Source: Prevotella aff. ruminicola Tc2-24
Lineage (GTDB): Bacteria > Bacteroidota > Bacteroidia > Bacteroidales > Bacteroidaceae
Length of the DNA: 64,000 bases
NCBI RefSeq assembly: GCF_900110895.1
Contig: NZ_FOIQ01000006.1
Coordinates: forward strand, 218,116 to 282,115
Direction of reading: 5' to 3'
In this document: piece after piece, positions 18,401 to 24,906 of the stretch
Position numbering within the stretch: the stretch's first letter is position 1
How the letters are laid out: each line of letters begins with the position of its first letter
Made by a program: the position numbers and the translations under genes
Notes under the pieces: model-generated
What the model was told of the DNA's origin: nothing
The model's input: only the letters and a program-made list of their open reading frames with translations
Database searches by the model: none

Positions 18401-19400
18401 GGCGCAGGACAACAAGCCCGGCACAGGCATCGGACTGAACATCGTGAAGAACATCGTGGACCAGCATCATGGCTCCATCGGCGTCACCTCCGAGGTGGGC
18501 AAGGGCAGCACCTTCACCGTCATCCTGCCAGTGGGACAAGCCGCGGATGACAGGCAGCAGTTTGCGGATGAAGACTCTGAGGTGTCTGACGGGCTTGTCA
18601 GCAGATCATCTGTCAACAGCAGACAGACGGTCTACATGTCTTCTGACCAACGGCAGACCATGCTCATCGTCGACGACTCGGAAGATATGGTCACCTTCCT
18701 CAGCAATAACTTCCGCTATAAATACGAGGTCATCACGGCCGGCGACGGCATCGAGGCCCTGGAACGGCTCTCCAAGCATGAAGTGGACATCATCATCAGC
18801 GACTGGATGATGCCGAGGATGGACGGGGCTGAGTTCTGTCGCCGCGTGCGCCTTGACCCGCAGACCAGTCATATCCCGTTTGTCATGCTCACCGCCAAGA
18901 CCGACGACGACTCGAAGATCGAGGGTATGGACGTAGGCGCCGACACGTATATAGAAAAGCCCTTCTCGCCGCAATATCTGGATGCCTGCATCCGGAATAT
19001 GCTGGAGATGCGGCACCGCCTCAGGGAGCGGTTCTCCAGTCAACCGCTGGAGCCAGTGACGGAGATCGCCATCACCCCGACGGACAACGCCTTCCTGACA
19101 AGGATGAACCAGCTGATAGAGGAGAACTTCTCTAACTCAGAACTCAACGTGAACTTCCTCGCAGAACAACTGAATATCAGTCGAAGCGGTCTGTTCGCAA
19201 AGATTAAGACGCTTGCCGACGTGACACCCAACGAGATGATACAGATCGTAAGACTGAAAAAAGCCGCCCAACTGTTGAAGGACGGCAGGTATCAGGTAGG
19301 AGAGGTCGCCTATATGGTAGGCTTCTCAAACCCCTCTTATTTCTCGAAATGCTTCCATAAGCAGTTTGGCATCAAGCCGGGCGAGTTCGCCCAAGGCTAG
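15468..19400 (+). CDS. Hybrid two-component system sensor/regulator (HTCS)
   Basis: A 1310-residue one-protein two-component system that spans the inner membrane. A signal peptide (about 1-22) leads to a periplasmic sensor of two Reg_prop beta-propellers (about 25-680) with repeated WIGT, GLCRYD and GLNRYD blade motifs. A Y_Y_Y domain (about 690-755) and one membrane helix (about 765-783) follow. Next come HisKA with phospho-acceptor H820 (IAHEIRTP), HATPase_c (about 920-1030), a receiver with D1112 (ISDWMMPRMDG) and an AraC-type HTH (about 1215-1308). Such regulators bind a specific oligosaccharide and activate the adjacent PUL, here most likely the GH127 locus 3 kb away. ATG 15468 or 15471 are both possible starts. 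The 3' end overlaps the convergent gene by four bases. Confidence 0.95.
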   Translation: MMRRLLLLPITLLFLLPVMAMGDYRYRNITMNDGLTSNAVRNIVQDKYGFIWFGTDNGLCRYDGTKVLPLRIAALGINQYVSALLAGDDGIYIGTEKGVFRLPFERQMFERLPMDIHSAVTSLATDKGEGLWISTMANGVWRYDLKTGQTRHYDFKTIGSAVAQVLVDHGNQVWTITNWGAPTVQKLNRLHDRFEAVDLSYNGNYNALRMLQTRDGRIWIGTWEQGLLLMHSDGRLEQVLNPVATKVGSHIHTLLERTHAGDGTSEGRADDYICIGCDDGVICFNPKTREWWRLIDGQRLTDRFVYALMNDTENGTWIGTYYGGVNYISPVGKRFEAFSMESGLAGNVISRFCEDRQGHVWIASDDGGLMCYSPREQRFVDYPHRDILSRQNTHALCFWGSELWIGTYTSGVLVLNTETGALRQYMQTTDPHSLDNSSSYAIYNDTQGQIWVATMEGLNRYDRTDNWFERIGKVSSLTIDIDEDRYGNLWLSTQGSGLWKYDTRHKTFRQYLHDDNDPHSLADNQVNCTYVDESGRLWIGTLGGLCRYDEGKDRFISASLDVPNHNVMGIIEEQGALWLSTERGIIKYVPNGDVQRFTLHDGLVSEQFQPNSGIKASDGRIYFGTTSGFNTFLPYQIKTNSMMPPVYITSLQIMNREEHTYDGLPLDLSQTKELVLGYNDAQMLTLSFASLSYCSPGKNQYAYMMEGFDNDWNYVGNQNQATYTNLPAGTYIFHVKATNNDGIWSSNEATLRIVVHPPFWWSWYAKVIYLLLAGAIIWYYMHTRLRRAERQHQRELQRLSEEKEKEVREARLNFFTMIAHEIRTPVSLIIGPLEKLKDSKVEGLDIIDRNAHRLLELVNQLLDFRKVEQQSLAMHFAPQNIHHLVQSVSERFAPTFEQGGKRFTVTYPDEHFTAIIDREAVTKVISNLLTNANKYTKDDVRLTCEVEPDGSHFRIEVTDNGVGIREEDRQRIFDPFFQAQDNKPGTGIGLNIVKNIVDQHHGSIGVTSEVGKGSTFTVILPVGQAADDRQQFADEDSEVSDGLVSRSSVNSRQTVYMSSDQRQTMLIVDDSEDMVTFLSNNFRYKYEVITAGDGIEALERLSKHEVDIIISDWMMPRMDGAEFCRRVRLDPQTSHIPFVMLTAKTDDDSKIEGMDVGADTYIEKPFSPQYLDACIRNMLEMRHRLRERFSSQPLEPVTEIAITPTDNAFLTRMNQLIEENFSNSELNVNFLAEQLNISRSGLFAKIKTLADVTPNEMIQIVRLKKAAQLLKDGRYQVGEVAYMVGFSNPSYFSKCFHKQFGIKPGEFAQG

Positions 19401-20527
19401 AGACGCTTCCTATAACAACGATGCCGACGGTGCTGTGTACTCTCCAGATACTGCCACTGAGAGAGAACACCCTCGTTGGTCTCCATCTGCGGTCCTGTCT
19501 CCGCCCACTCAAACCCATAACGACGGAACTGTCGGATCAGGTCGTCGAAGATCAGCGCATTAGCACCCTTCGAGCGGTATTCTGGCAGAACTCCGATGAG
19601 CAGCAGGTCGACGACGTTTGTCTTATGCCATTTCAGGATCTTCAGTAGCTGCCACCAGCCAAAGGGAAGGAAGCGGCCGTCGCGTGTCTTCTGTAAGGCA
19701 CGGGAGAACGAAGGGAAGGTGACACCGAAGCCCACCATCCTGTCGCCGTCCATGACTGCCGTCACCAGATTAAGGTCTGCGATCTTGATATAGTCGTTGA
19801 CAAGTTTGTCGATCTGGGCGTCTGAGAGCTGACTGAACCCGTAAAGGTCCTTATAAGTAGCATTGAGCAGCTCGAATACCTGGCGCCCATAGCCCTCGTC
19901 GACCAGTTCCCGTCGTGTGAACTTATGCACCCGGAGGTGATAGCGGTTGCTCACCATCTCTGTGACCTTCGCGAACTTCGCCGGAACCACCTCTGGTATC
20001 TTTATCTTACACTCCACATAGTCATTATCCTTCGTGAAGCCACCCATATGCTCCATATGTTGTGGATAATAAGGGTAGTTATAGTTGATGTACATCGTAG
20101 AGAGCTGATCGAAACCGTCGACAAGCATTCCCTCACGGTCGGTATCAATAAAGCCCAGTGGACCGGCGATCTCTTGCATGCCACGCTGCCTACCCCAGTC
20201 CTCTACGGCCTGCAGCAAAGCTGTCGACACCGCCTCATCGTCGATGAAATCGAACCAGCCGAATCGCACCTGATGGGTATTCCATCGCTCGTTGGCACGA
20301 TGATTGATGATCGCCGCCACACGGCCTACAATCCGTCCATCCTTATAAGCCAGAAAATAGGCTGCTTCACAGCACTCAAACGAGGGATTCTTATCCTGTT
20401 GAAGTGCCGACATCTCCTCTGAGAAGAGATAGGGCACCGCATACTTGTTACCACGATACAAATCATAATAGAACTGGACAAACTGTCTCAGTTCCTGTCG
20501 GGTCTTTACTTCACGGATCTCAATCAT
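19397..20527 (-). CDS. GNAT-fold acyltransferase-like protein
   Basis: A 376-residue cytoplasmic protein conserved in Bacteroidota, to my recollection annotated only as GNAT N-acetyltransferase or hypothetical. The N-terminal half shows a GNAT-like beta core (AYFLAYKDGRIVGRVAAIINHRAN). The central EIAGPLGFIDTDREGMLVDGF segment is characteristic. The C-terminal half repeats the fold (LVTAVMDGDRMVGFGVTFPS, LLLIGVLPEYRSKGANALIFDDL), with PEYRSKG resembling the acetyl-CoA pyrophosphate loop. This suggests a double-GNAT enzyme. Substrate is unknown. It is transcribed alone and overlaps the HTCS stop region by four bases. Confidence 0.65.
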   Translation of the reverse strand: MIEIREVKTRQELRQFVQFYYDLYRGNKYAVPYLFSEEMSALQQDKNPSFECCEAAYFLAYKDGRIVGRVAAIINHRANERWNTHQVRFGWFDFIDDEAVSTALLQAVEDWGRQRGMQEIAGPLGFIDTDREGMLVDGFDQLSTMYINYNYPYYPQHMEHMGGFTKDNDYVECKIKIPEVVPAKFAKVTEMVSNRYHLRVHKFTRRELVDEGYGRQVFELLNATYKDLYGFSQLSDAQIDKLVNDYIKIADLNLVTAVMDGDRMVGFGVTFPSFSRALQKTRDGRFLPFGWWQLLKILKWHKTNVVDLLLIGVLPEYRSKGANALIFDDLIRQFRRYGFEWAETGPQMETNEGVLSQWQYLESTQHRRHRCYRKRL

Positions 20528-20588
20528 TAGCCTAGGAACAACTACTAATAAAACTCATAGTCCCACTTTTGGTTTCCTATGTTGAGTG

Positions 20589-20596
20589 CAAATTTA
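20589..20596 (-). promoter_or_regulatory. -7 box of the GNAT-like gene
   Basis: TAAATTTG on the minus strand, about 62 bases before the start codon at 20527. Confidence 0.6.
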
Positions 20597-20748
20597 CGAA
20601 AAGTCAAGCGCAAAACAAAGAAACTCGTTTCTTTTTTTTGCCGAGACAAAGTAATTTCGCTATCTGCGATGGCAAAGATATTAAAAACGAGTGAGATGTA
20701 AAAGGAAAACGTGTCTTTCTTTTCAATTTCCTTTTCCATAGGGTTGTT

Positions 20749-20782
20749 TTTCATTTCTCTCTCGCACGAGAGAGAAATGAAA
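20749..20782. repeat. Perfect 16-bp inverted repeat, 2-base loop
   Basis: TTTCATTTCTCTCTCG (20749-20764) and CGAGAGAGAAATGAAA (20767-20782) are exact complements. It lies upstream of the GNAT-like gene, so it is not an obvious terminator for a known transcript. Confidence 0.85.
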
Positions 20783-20816
20783 CTTTAGAGTCCCCTTGCT
20801 AAGGGGCGGCTATAAT

Positions 20817-20833
20817 GCAGGGTTCCACCCTGC
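20817..20833. repeat. Left copy of 15-base flanking inverted repeat
   Basis: GCAGGGTTCCACCCTGC is itself a perfect 7-bp hairpin with a TCC loop. Its first 15 bases recur in inverted orientation at 21442-21456. Confidence 0.8.
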
Positions 20834-21101
20834 TTGTTTGTTCTTTTTCTTCGGCGCGATGAAAAGAACCAAAAGAAGCATCCACCCTAACCAAACTTGA
20901 CCTTCGGTCGACTTCTGTCACGACTCGGGAGAGTTCAAGTAAAACTTGCCTCTCCTCTCGCTGTTCCATCAGTTCCCCCTATATGGGAAGACTTAACCGC
21001 TCCTCCTGTCGCTCTTACATTAAGGTACGCTCAGACCATCAAAGGTCTGGCGTGGTTTTTTATCGGCTGCGCACAGCTTCTTCGAGAATACTCTGCGGTA
21101 T

Positions 21102-21127
21102 TCCCTTCGACAGGCTCAGGGACCGCA
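21102..21127 (+). repeat. Dispersed repeat, copy 4
   Basis: Identical over 26 bases to the minus-strand copy at 13031-13056, and one base different from the copies inside the 62-base tandem repeat at 15203. Confidence 0.8.
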
Positions 21128-21242
21128 GAGGGGGAAACTGCTCAAGACCGCAGAAGGGCTCTGGGACCGCGCAGCAAGACTCGAAAACACTCCGCACGAG
21201 GAGGTCTTTAGAGGGTGTCCTATTTTCGGAGCCATATTGAGT

Positions 21243-21265
21243 CTTGGCTCGGGAAGCGAGCCAAG
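21243..21265. repeat. Perfect 9-bp hairpin
   Basis: CTTGGCTCG (21243-21251) pairs exactly with CGAGCCAAG (21257-21265) around a 5-base loop. Confidence 0.75.
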
Positions 21266-21300
21266 GAACGAAATACGAAATGCTGTCTGAGCGGAGCGAG

Positions 21301-21322
21301 TTCTTGGACAAGCCAAGCGAGC
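21301..21322 (+). repeat. Second dispersed repeat (core CTTGGACAAGCCAAGCGAGC)
   Basis: Matches 15184-15205 at 20 of 22 positions. Both copies lie within 200 bases of a CCCTTCGACARGCTCAGGG copy, so the two repeat types travel together. Confidence 0.7.
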
Positions 21323-21441
21323 AGAGCTCGAGCGCATTGAGTGGCTACTAAAATCGGACAACCGGCCTCCGAGACAGGACGTTTTCGCACTCTTTCTTTT
21401 TGCTCCGGTTTTCTTTCTGGTGACAGAAAGAAAATGAAGAA

Positions 21442-21456
21442 AGGGTGGAACCCTGC
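21442..21456. repeat. Right copy of 15-base flanking inverted repeat
   Basis: AGGGTGGAACCCTGC is the exact complement of 20817-20831. The two enclose about 610 bases. Confidence 0.75.
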
Positions 21457-21458
21457 AA

Positions 21459-21481
21459 AAGCCCCTTCTTATGAAGAAGGG
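21459..21481 (-). terminator. Terminator after the BlaI-BlaR1-TPR operon
   Basis: On the minus strand an 8-bp stem (CCCTTCTT/AAGAAGGG, loop CAT) is followed by GCTTTTGC, 22 bases after the TPR gene stop. Confidence 0.55.
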
Positions 21482-21502
21482 CCAGGGGTTGATGAAGCCA
21501 AC

Positions 21503-22711
21503 CTAATCATCCATCTTACGGATCTGAACGGTAGCCCGTGCCTTCCGTATCATCTCCGACAGTTTCTCACTGGGCGGTTCCTTCTCGGCCAGTTCAAGGA
21601 ACTTCTGATAATAGATAGCCTGCTGCGCATAGTCTTCCAAGAGAAGGCCATAGGTCTGGCCGATATTATAATAGGTGGCAATAGAACCAGGGTTATAGGT
21701 CAGGTGCTCCTTCCACGCCTCGATGGCCTGCGGGTACTGTTGTGTCAGATAATAGCCCTCGCCTTGCGAGAGGGTGATGGCGCGCATCACGGTGGTGTCA
21801 GGATGCATCAGCTCACGGGCAAGACTCAGGTATCGAAGTCCTTCCTCATAGCGTTTCGTGTCGACACAGACCACACCAAGACGGTAGGCACAACCGGAAT
21901 GCTGCATACCACTGATCAGGAAGGCAGGAATCAGATGCTTATAAGCCAACTCCAGACTGTCTATCCGAGTCTCACTCATGGCAGCAGAGTAGAGTGTGTT
22001 AAAGGTAGAATCGCCCTGTTGAAGCAAACGTTCATACACAGCCTCCGCCTTGTCGAACTGACGATCCATGAAGTACGCATCGGCCAGTGCACGGTTTACC
22101 AGGATATTCGTTGAGTCTCTCTGGAAGTATCGCAAGGCACAAGCGATACCGTTCTGTGGTTGCTGATTACGAGTATAACCCAGTGACAGTCCTGCGACCA
22201 TCTCGCCATCCATGGGATATCGATTGACCAAACACCCCGTCCAATAAACATACGAATCGTTATCGCCCAGTTTCTGATAGCTATTGACTAACTGTCGGAA
22301 GGCATCATGCGAGAGACTATCCTCGGGCACGTTCTTCAGGATCTCACAGACCTCACGATAGTTGGCACGCTTATAGTGACAGTCGGCAAGTTTCATTCGG
22401 ATTGAACACGGAGCCACAGCACTAACTGCAGCATCATGACGTAAGTTCTGAAGAACCACATCTGCTTGCTTTCGTGAAAGCATGGACAATTGTTCTTCCG
22501 GGAGTTGTACATTGGCAACAGCCTTCTCGACGGCTTCGGCCTTCGCTATTTCGCAAGCCCGTTGATAGTACTTTAACGCCTCGTAGGTGTCATACTGTTT
22601 CATACAACTGTCGCCTGCCTGCACACAGACCTGCAAGGAGTCAAGATCCTCGCCGCTGACGGGGGAAACCGTCAGCAGGGCGAGGGAAAACATCATAACG
22701 ATTCTATTCAT
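21503..22711 (-). CDS. Periplasmic TPR-repeat protein
   Basis: 402 residues. The N-terminus is a signal peptide (MNRIVMMFSLALLTVSPVSG, cleavage near VSG-ED), so the protein works in the periplasm. The rest is a series of tetratricopeptide helices: YEALKYYQRACEIAKAEAV, ALADAYFMDRQFDKAEAVYERL, YEEGLRYLSLARELMHPD, YPQAIEAWKEHLTYNPGSIATYYNIGQ. No enzyme domain is present. It lies ten bases after the M56-TonB gene and is the last gene of a three-gene operon with BlaI and BlaR1 homologues. It may be a partner or effector of that signalling unit, but the sequence does not show what it binds. Confidence 0.85.
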   Translation of the reverse strand: MNRIVMMFSLALLTVSPVSGEDLDSLQVCVQAGDSCMKQYDTYEALKYYQRACEIAKAEAVEKAVANVQLPEEQLSMLSRKQADVVLQNLRHDAAVSAVAPCSIRMKLADCHYKRANYREVCEILKNVPEDSLSHDAFRQLVNSYQKLGDNDSYVYWTGCLVNRYPMDGEMVAGLSLGYTRNQQPQNGIACALRYFQRDSTNILVNRALADAYFMDRQFDKAEAVYERLLQQGDSTFNTLYSAAMSETRIDSLELAYKHLIPAFLISGMQHSGCAYRLGVVCVDTKRYEEGLRYLSLARELMHPDTTVMRAITLSQGEGYYLTQQYPQAIEAWKEHLTYNPGSIATYYNIGQTYGLLLEDYAQQAIYYQKFLELAEKEPPSEKLSEMIRKARATVQIRKMDD

Positions 22712-22721
22712 GAGAGAGATT

Positions 22722-24374
22722 CTATTTCTTTTTCTTCAAGGTAACAACAACCACACCGTTCTTGGCCTTCTCGCCATACTTCTCGATAGCAGATTTATCC
22801 TTCAAGATATCTATGTGGTCGATAGTTTTAGGATCAATGTCTTTTATCTTCTCAGGCTCAATGGTCTGGCCATCAACAATAACCAGGGGATGCTTGTCTG
22901 TATTCTTTGTATCATAAGCTATTGAAACATGAGAAGCAGGTTTTTGATCATAACCCACGATAACGAGTTCATTTAACTGACTCTTCGATTCTGGATCATA
23001 CTTGATTGTCCCCTCATATTTGGCAACCTCCAAGTCTCCACCTTGAAGACGGAAGGTAAGAGGTACGGTGTACTTCACAGCAACGGGCTGACCATTCTGC
23101 TTACCGGGAACCCACTTCGGCATGGAGCCTACTATTCGGAGGGCCTCAGCATCAAGAGCAGGATGAACCGACTTGACCACCTTCTGATTATTAATGGTTC
23201 CGTCTTTATCAACAACAAATGTCACGATGACACGACCTTGGATACCTTCTTTTTCTGCACTCTTAGGATACTTGATGTTCTTTGTCAGGAATTCAAGTAA
23301 TGCATTATGACCACCAGGGAACTGAGGCATCTCATCCACGACATCGAATATAGGAGCAGACACCGAGTTTGTATTAGTCTTCACTGTGTCAGTGACCACC
23401 ATATCAGTTACCAAAGCAGTCTCGGGAGTCTTAGTTGTCTCGAGCTGAACGGTCTCTACGGGAACACTCTCAACGACTGTCTCCTCTGCGGAAGACGTGT
23501 TGATGTACTTCACCTCTGTGACCTTCTCGGCATTAACGGCGAGGGCAACGGCGATGATAGGCAGAAAAGCCAGTACTTTCAGAAGACGGCTACGATTGGA
23601 TTTAGTATGTAACATCATATTGATTCGGTTTTTAAGGATACTGTGAGAGATTCCGTTGGCAAGGTAGTACCCGCCGATGCCAGCGGCTTTTGAGATTAAC
23701 AGGTATTGGTATTGACGCGCATTGATGCCTTGAGAGAGTACCGCCGCATCGGCCTCGTACTCATGGATGGCTCGCAGATCACTGCGGAGCATCCACATCG
23801 CCGGGTTAAACCACTGCAGAGCGGTAAGCGTATCAACGAGAAGCACATCCCAGGAATGTCTGAGACGAATATGTCCTCGTTCATGAGCGAGAACAGAGGC
23901 ATCACTTTCCTCGTAGTCACTACGATTCATGACTATATAATGCATCCAGCTGAAAGGCGACATCGCCGTGTTACCGGTCACACAGACGATGATACCATCC
24001 TGCAAGGGATGCTGCTCGCTTCTTTTAATCAACAGCACAAGCCTGATTATCGACAGAAGGGTATGCCCCAGTACCACTGCCACTCCCACAAAGAAGAGTA
24101 CGGGTAGTACAATCTGCCACCAAGGTGTCTGAGGAGCAACAGCCTCAGCGACGGCTGCTCCCACTTCCACATCTACCTGTGGCATCGGCATCATGACAGT
24201 CTCATGGAGGGTTATCACACAGAACGGCATGACAAATGAGGCGATAGCCGTTGCCAGCAACACCACGCGGTTCACCCTATGAAAAGTCTCCTTGGCCAAT
24301 AGTACACGGTAGAACATATAGAACACCGCGATGAGTACGGCCACCTTTACGTCGTATATCAGGAAGTCTGTCAT
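22722..24374 (-). CDS. BlaR1-type M56 metallopeptidase with TonB C-terminal and plug-like domains
   Basis: 550 residues. Membrane helices lie at about 8-24, 35-55, 88-116 and 268-282. The M56 zinc site is H164-E-R-G-H168 in a cytoplasmic loop, with EYEADAAV downstream as a likely ligand helix. After the last helix come a Ser/Thr/Val-rich spacer and a TonB_C domain (about 345-440; PQFPGGHNALLEFLTKNIKYP ... VIVTFVVDKDG). A final segment (IDHIDILKDKSAIEKYGEKA ... GVVVVTLKKKK) resembles the plug signature of TonB receptors. BlaR1 proteins sense periplasmic signals and cleave the partner BlaI repressor. The start codon overlaps the BlaI stop by four bases (ATGA), so synthesis is coupled. Confidence 0.9.
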   Translation of the reverse strand: MTDFLIYDVKVAVLIAVFYMFYRVLLAKETFHRVNRVVLLATAIASFVMPFCVITLHETVMMPMPQVDVEVGAAVAEAVAPQTPWWQIVLPVLFFVGVAVVLGHTLLSIIRLVLLIKRSEQHPLQDGIIVCVTGNTAMSPFSWMHYIVMNRSDYEESDASVLAHERGHIRLRHSWDVLLVDTLTALQWFNPAMWMLRSDLRAIHEYEADAAVLSQGINARQYQYLLISKAAGIGGYYLANGISHSILKNRINMMLHTKSNRSRLLKVLAFLPIIAVALAVNAEKVTEVKYINTSSAEETVVESVPVETVQLETTKTPETALVTDMVVTDTVKTNTNSVSAPIFDVVDEMPQFPGGHNALLEFLTKNIKYPKSAEKEGIQGRVIVTFVVDKDGTINNQKVVKSVHPALDAEALRIVGSMPKWVPGKQNGQPVAVKYTVPLTFRLQGGDLEVAKYEGTIKYDPESKSQLNELVIVGYDQKPASHVSIAYDTKNTDKHPLVIVDGQTIEPEKIKDIDPKTIDHIDILKDKSAIEKYGEKAKNGVVVVTLKKKK

Positions 24375-24730
24375 TTACTGTTTTCTATATGATTGATGAG
24401 TTCTTTTAATTCCTCAACGGATATTTTCTCTTCCTTGACGAACGAGGAAACAACGCTGAGGTAGGAGTTGTTGAAATAGTTCTGGATGACACCGGCCATC
24501 GACCTCCGTCCATACTCCGTCTCTGAGATGAGTGGGAAGTATTGGTAGGTGTTCCCAAATTGTCTGTGATCAAGGAATCCTTCCTTCTCCAGAATACGGA
24601 CCATCGTGGAAAGCGTATTGAAATGCGGCTTCGGCTCGTCGTAATAGTCTAACAACTCCTTAACGAACATCGGTCCATGCTCCCAATACAGGTCCATGAT
24701 TTCCTTTTCTTTATTTGTCAACTTCTTCAT
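24371..24730 (-). CDS. BlaI/MecI-family transcriptional repressor
   Basis: 119 residues, the usual length for the family. The winged-helix (about 1-75) begins MKKLTNKEKEIMDLYWEHG and includes the recognition region NTLSTMVRILEKEGFLDHRQFG. The C-terminal helices (YLSVVSSFVKEEKISVEELKELI) dimerise, and the M56 partner would cleave this region. It is the first gene of the operon with BlaR1 and TPR genes. Three AACTA-N7-TAGTT dyads lie about 95-155 bases upstream, one overlapping the -7 box, so the operon is very probably autorepressed. Confidence 0.92.
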   Translation of the reverse strand: MKKLTNKEKEIMDLYWEHGPMFVKELLDYYDEPKPHFNTLSTMVRILEKEGFLDHRQFGNTYQYFPLISETEYGRRSMAGVIQNYFNNSYLSVVSSFVKEEKISVEELKELINHIENSK

Positions 24731-24818
24731 AATTATTTCTTGCTTTAGATCTTACAAGACAAGCGACCATAGGCCGGATGTCATCATCAAAATACGCGTC
24801 ATTCGTAATACCTAAGCG

Positions 24819-24885
24819 CAAAGTAACTAAAAAAGATAGTTGCATCCAACTAATTCGAATAGTTATTAAACTAAATTAATTAGTT
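24819..24885 (-). promoter_or_regulatory. Promoter and three BlaI-type operators
   Basis: AACTA-N7-TAGTT occurs three times: 24825-24841, 24848-24864 and 24869-24885, with start-to-start spacing of 23 and 21 bases. A -7 box (TTACTTTG on the minus strand, complement of 24819-24826; one mismatch to TAnnTTTG) overlaps the first dyad. The second covers the expected -33 position. Repressor bound here would block RNA polymerase for the BlaI-BlaR1-TPR operon. The three sites lie in the 176-base gap between the helicase stop and the BlaI start. Confidence 0.75.
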
Positions 24886-24906
24886 TGCTTTGAATTTAAC
24901 GTATTT

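Larger units (their letters stand above)
20528..21502. other. Palindrome-rich intergenic region, no gene seen
   Basis: Almost one kilobase without a credible gene. It holds a perfect 16-bp inverted repeat (20749-20782), a CCCCTT/AAGGGG hairpin (20792-20806) and a 15-base inverted repeat at its flanks (20817-20831 with 21442-21456). There is a CAGACC/GGTCTG hairpin followed by TTTTTT (21032-21061) and a dispersed repeat copy (21102-21127). A 9-bp perfect hairpin (21243-21265) and a second dispersed repeat (21301-21322) complete it. Open frames inside lack starts with ribosome sites and any domain. It may be the scar of a mobile element or a miniature element nest. Confidence 0.6.

Noticed and set aside
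20545..20754. 69-codon minus-strand frame
   Set aside because: It contains the promoter of the GNAT-like gene and overlaps the left arm of the 16-bp palindrome. Low complexity, no homology seen.
20897..21240. Two overlapping plus-strand frames of 104 and 85 codons
   Set aside because: They read through the dispersed repeat and hairpins, lack ribosome sites and resemble translated repeat rather than protein.
21341..22114. 257-codon plus-strand frame
   Set aside because: Its bulk is the antisense of the TPR gene, which has a signal peptide and clear TPR motifs.
24837..24886. AT-rich stretch considered as an origin or attachment site
   Set aside because: The repeated AACTA-N7-TAGTT dyads overlapping a promoter explain it better as a repressor-binding region.
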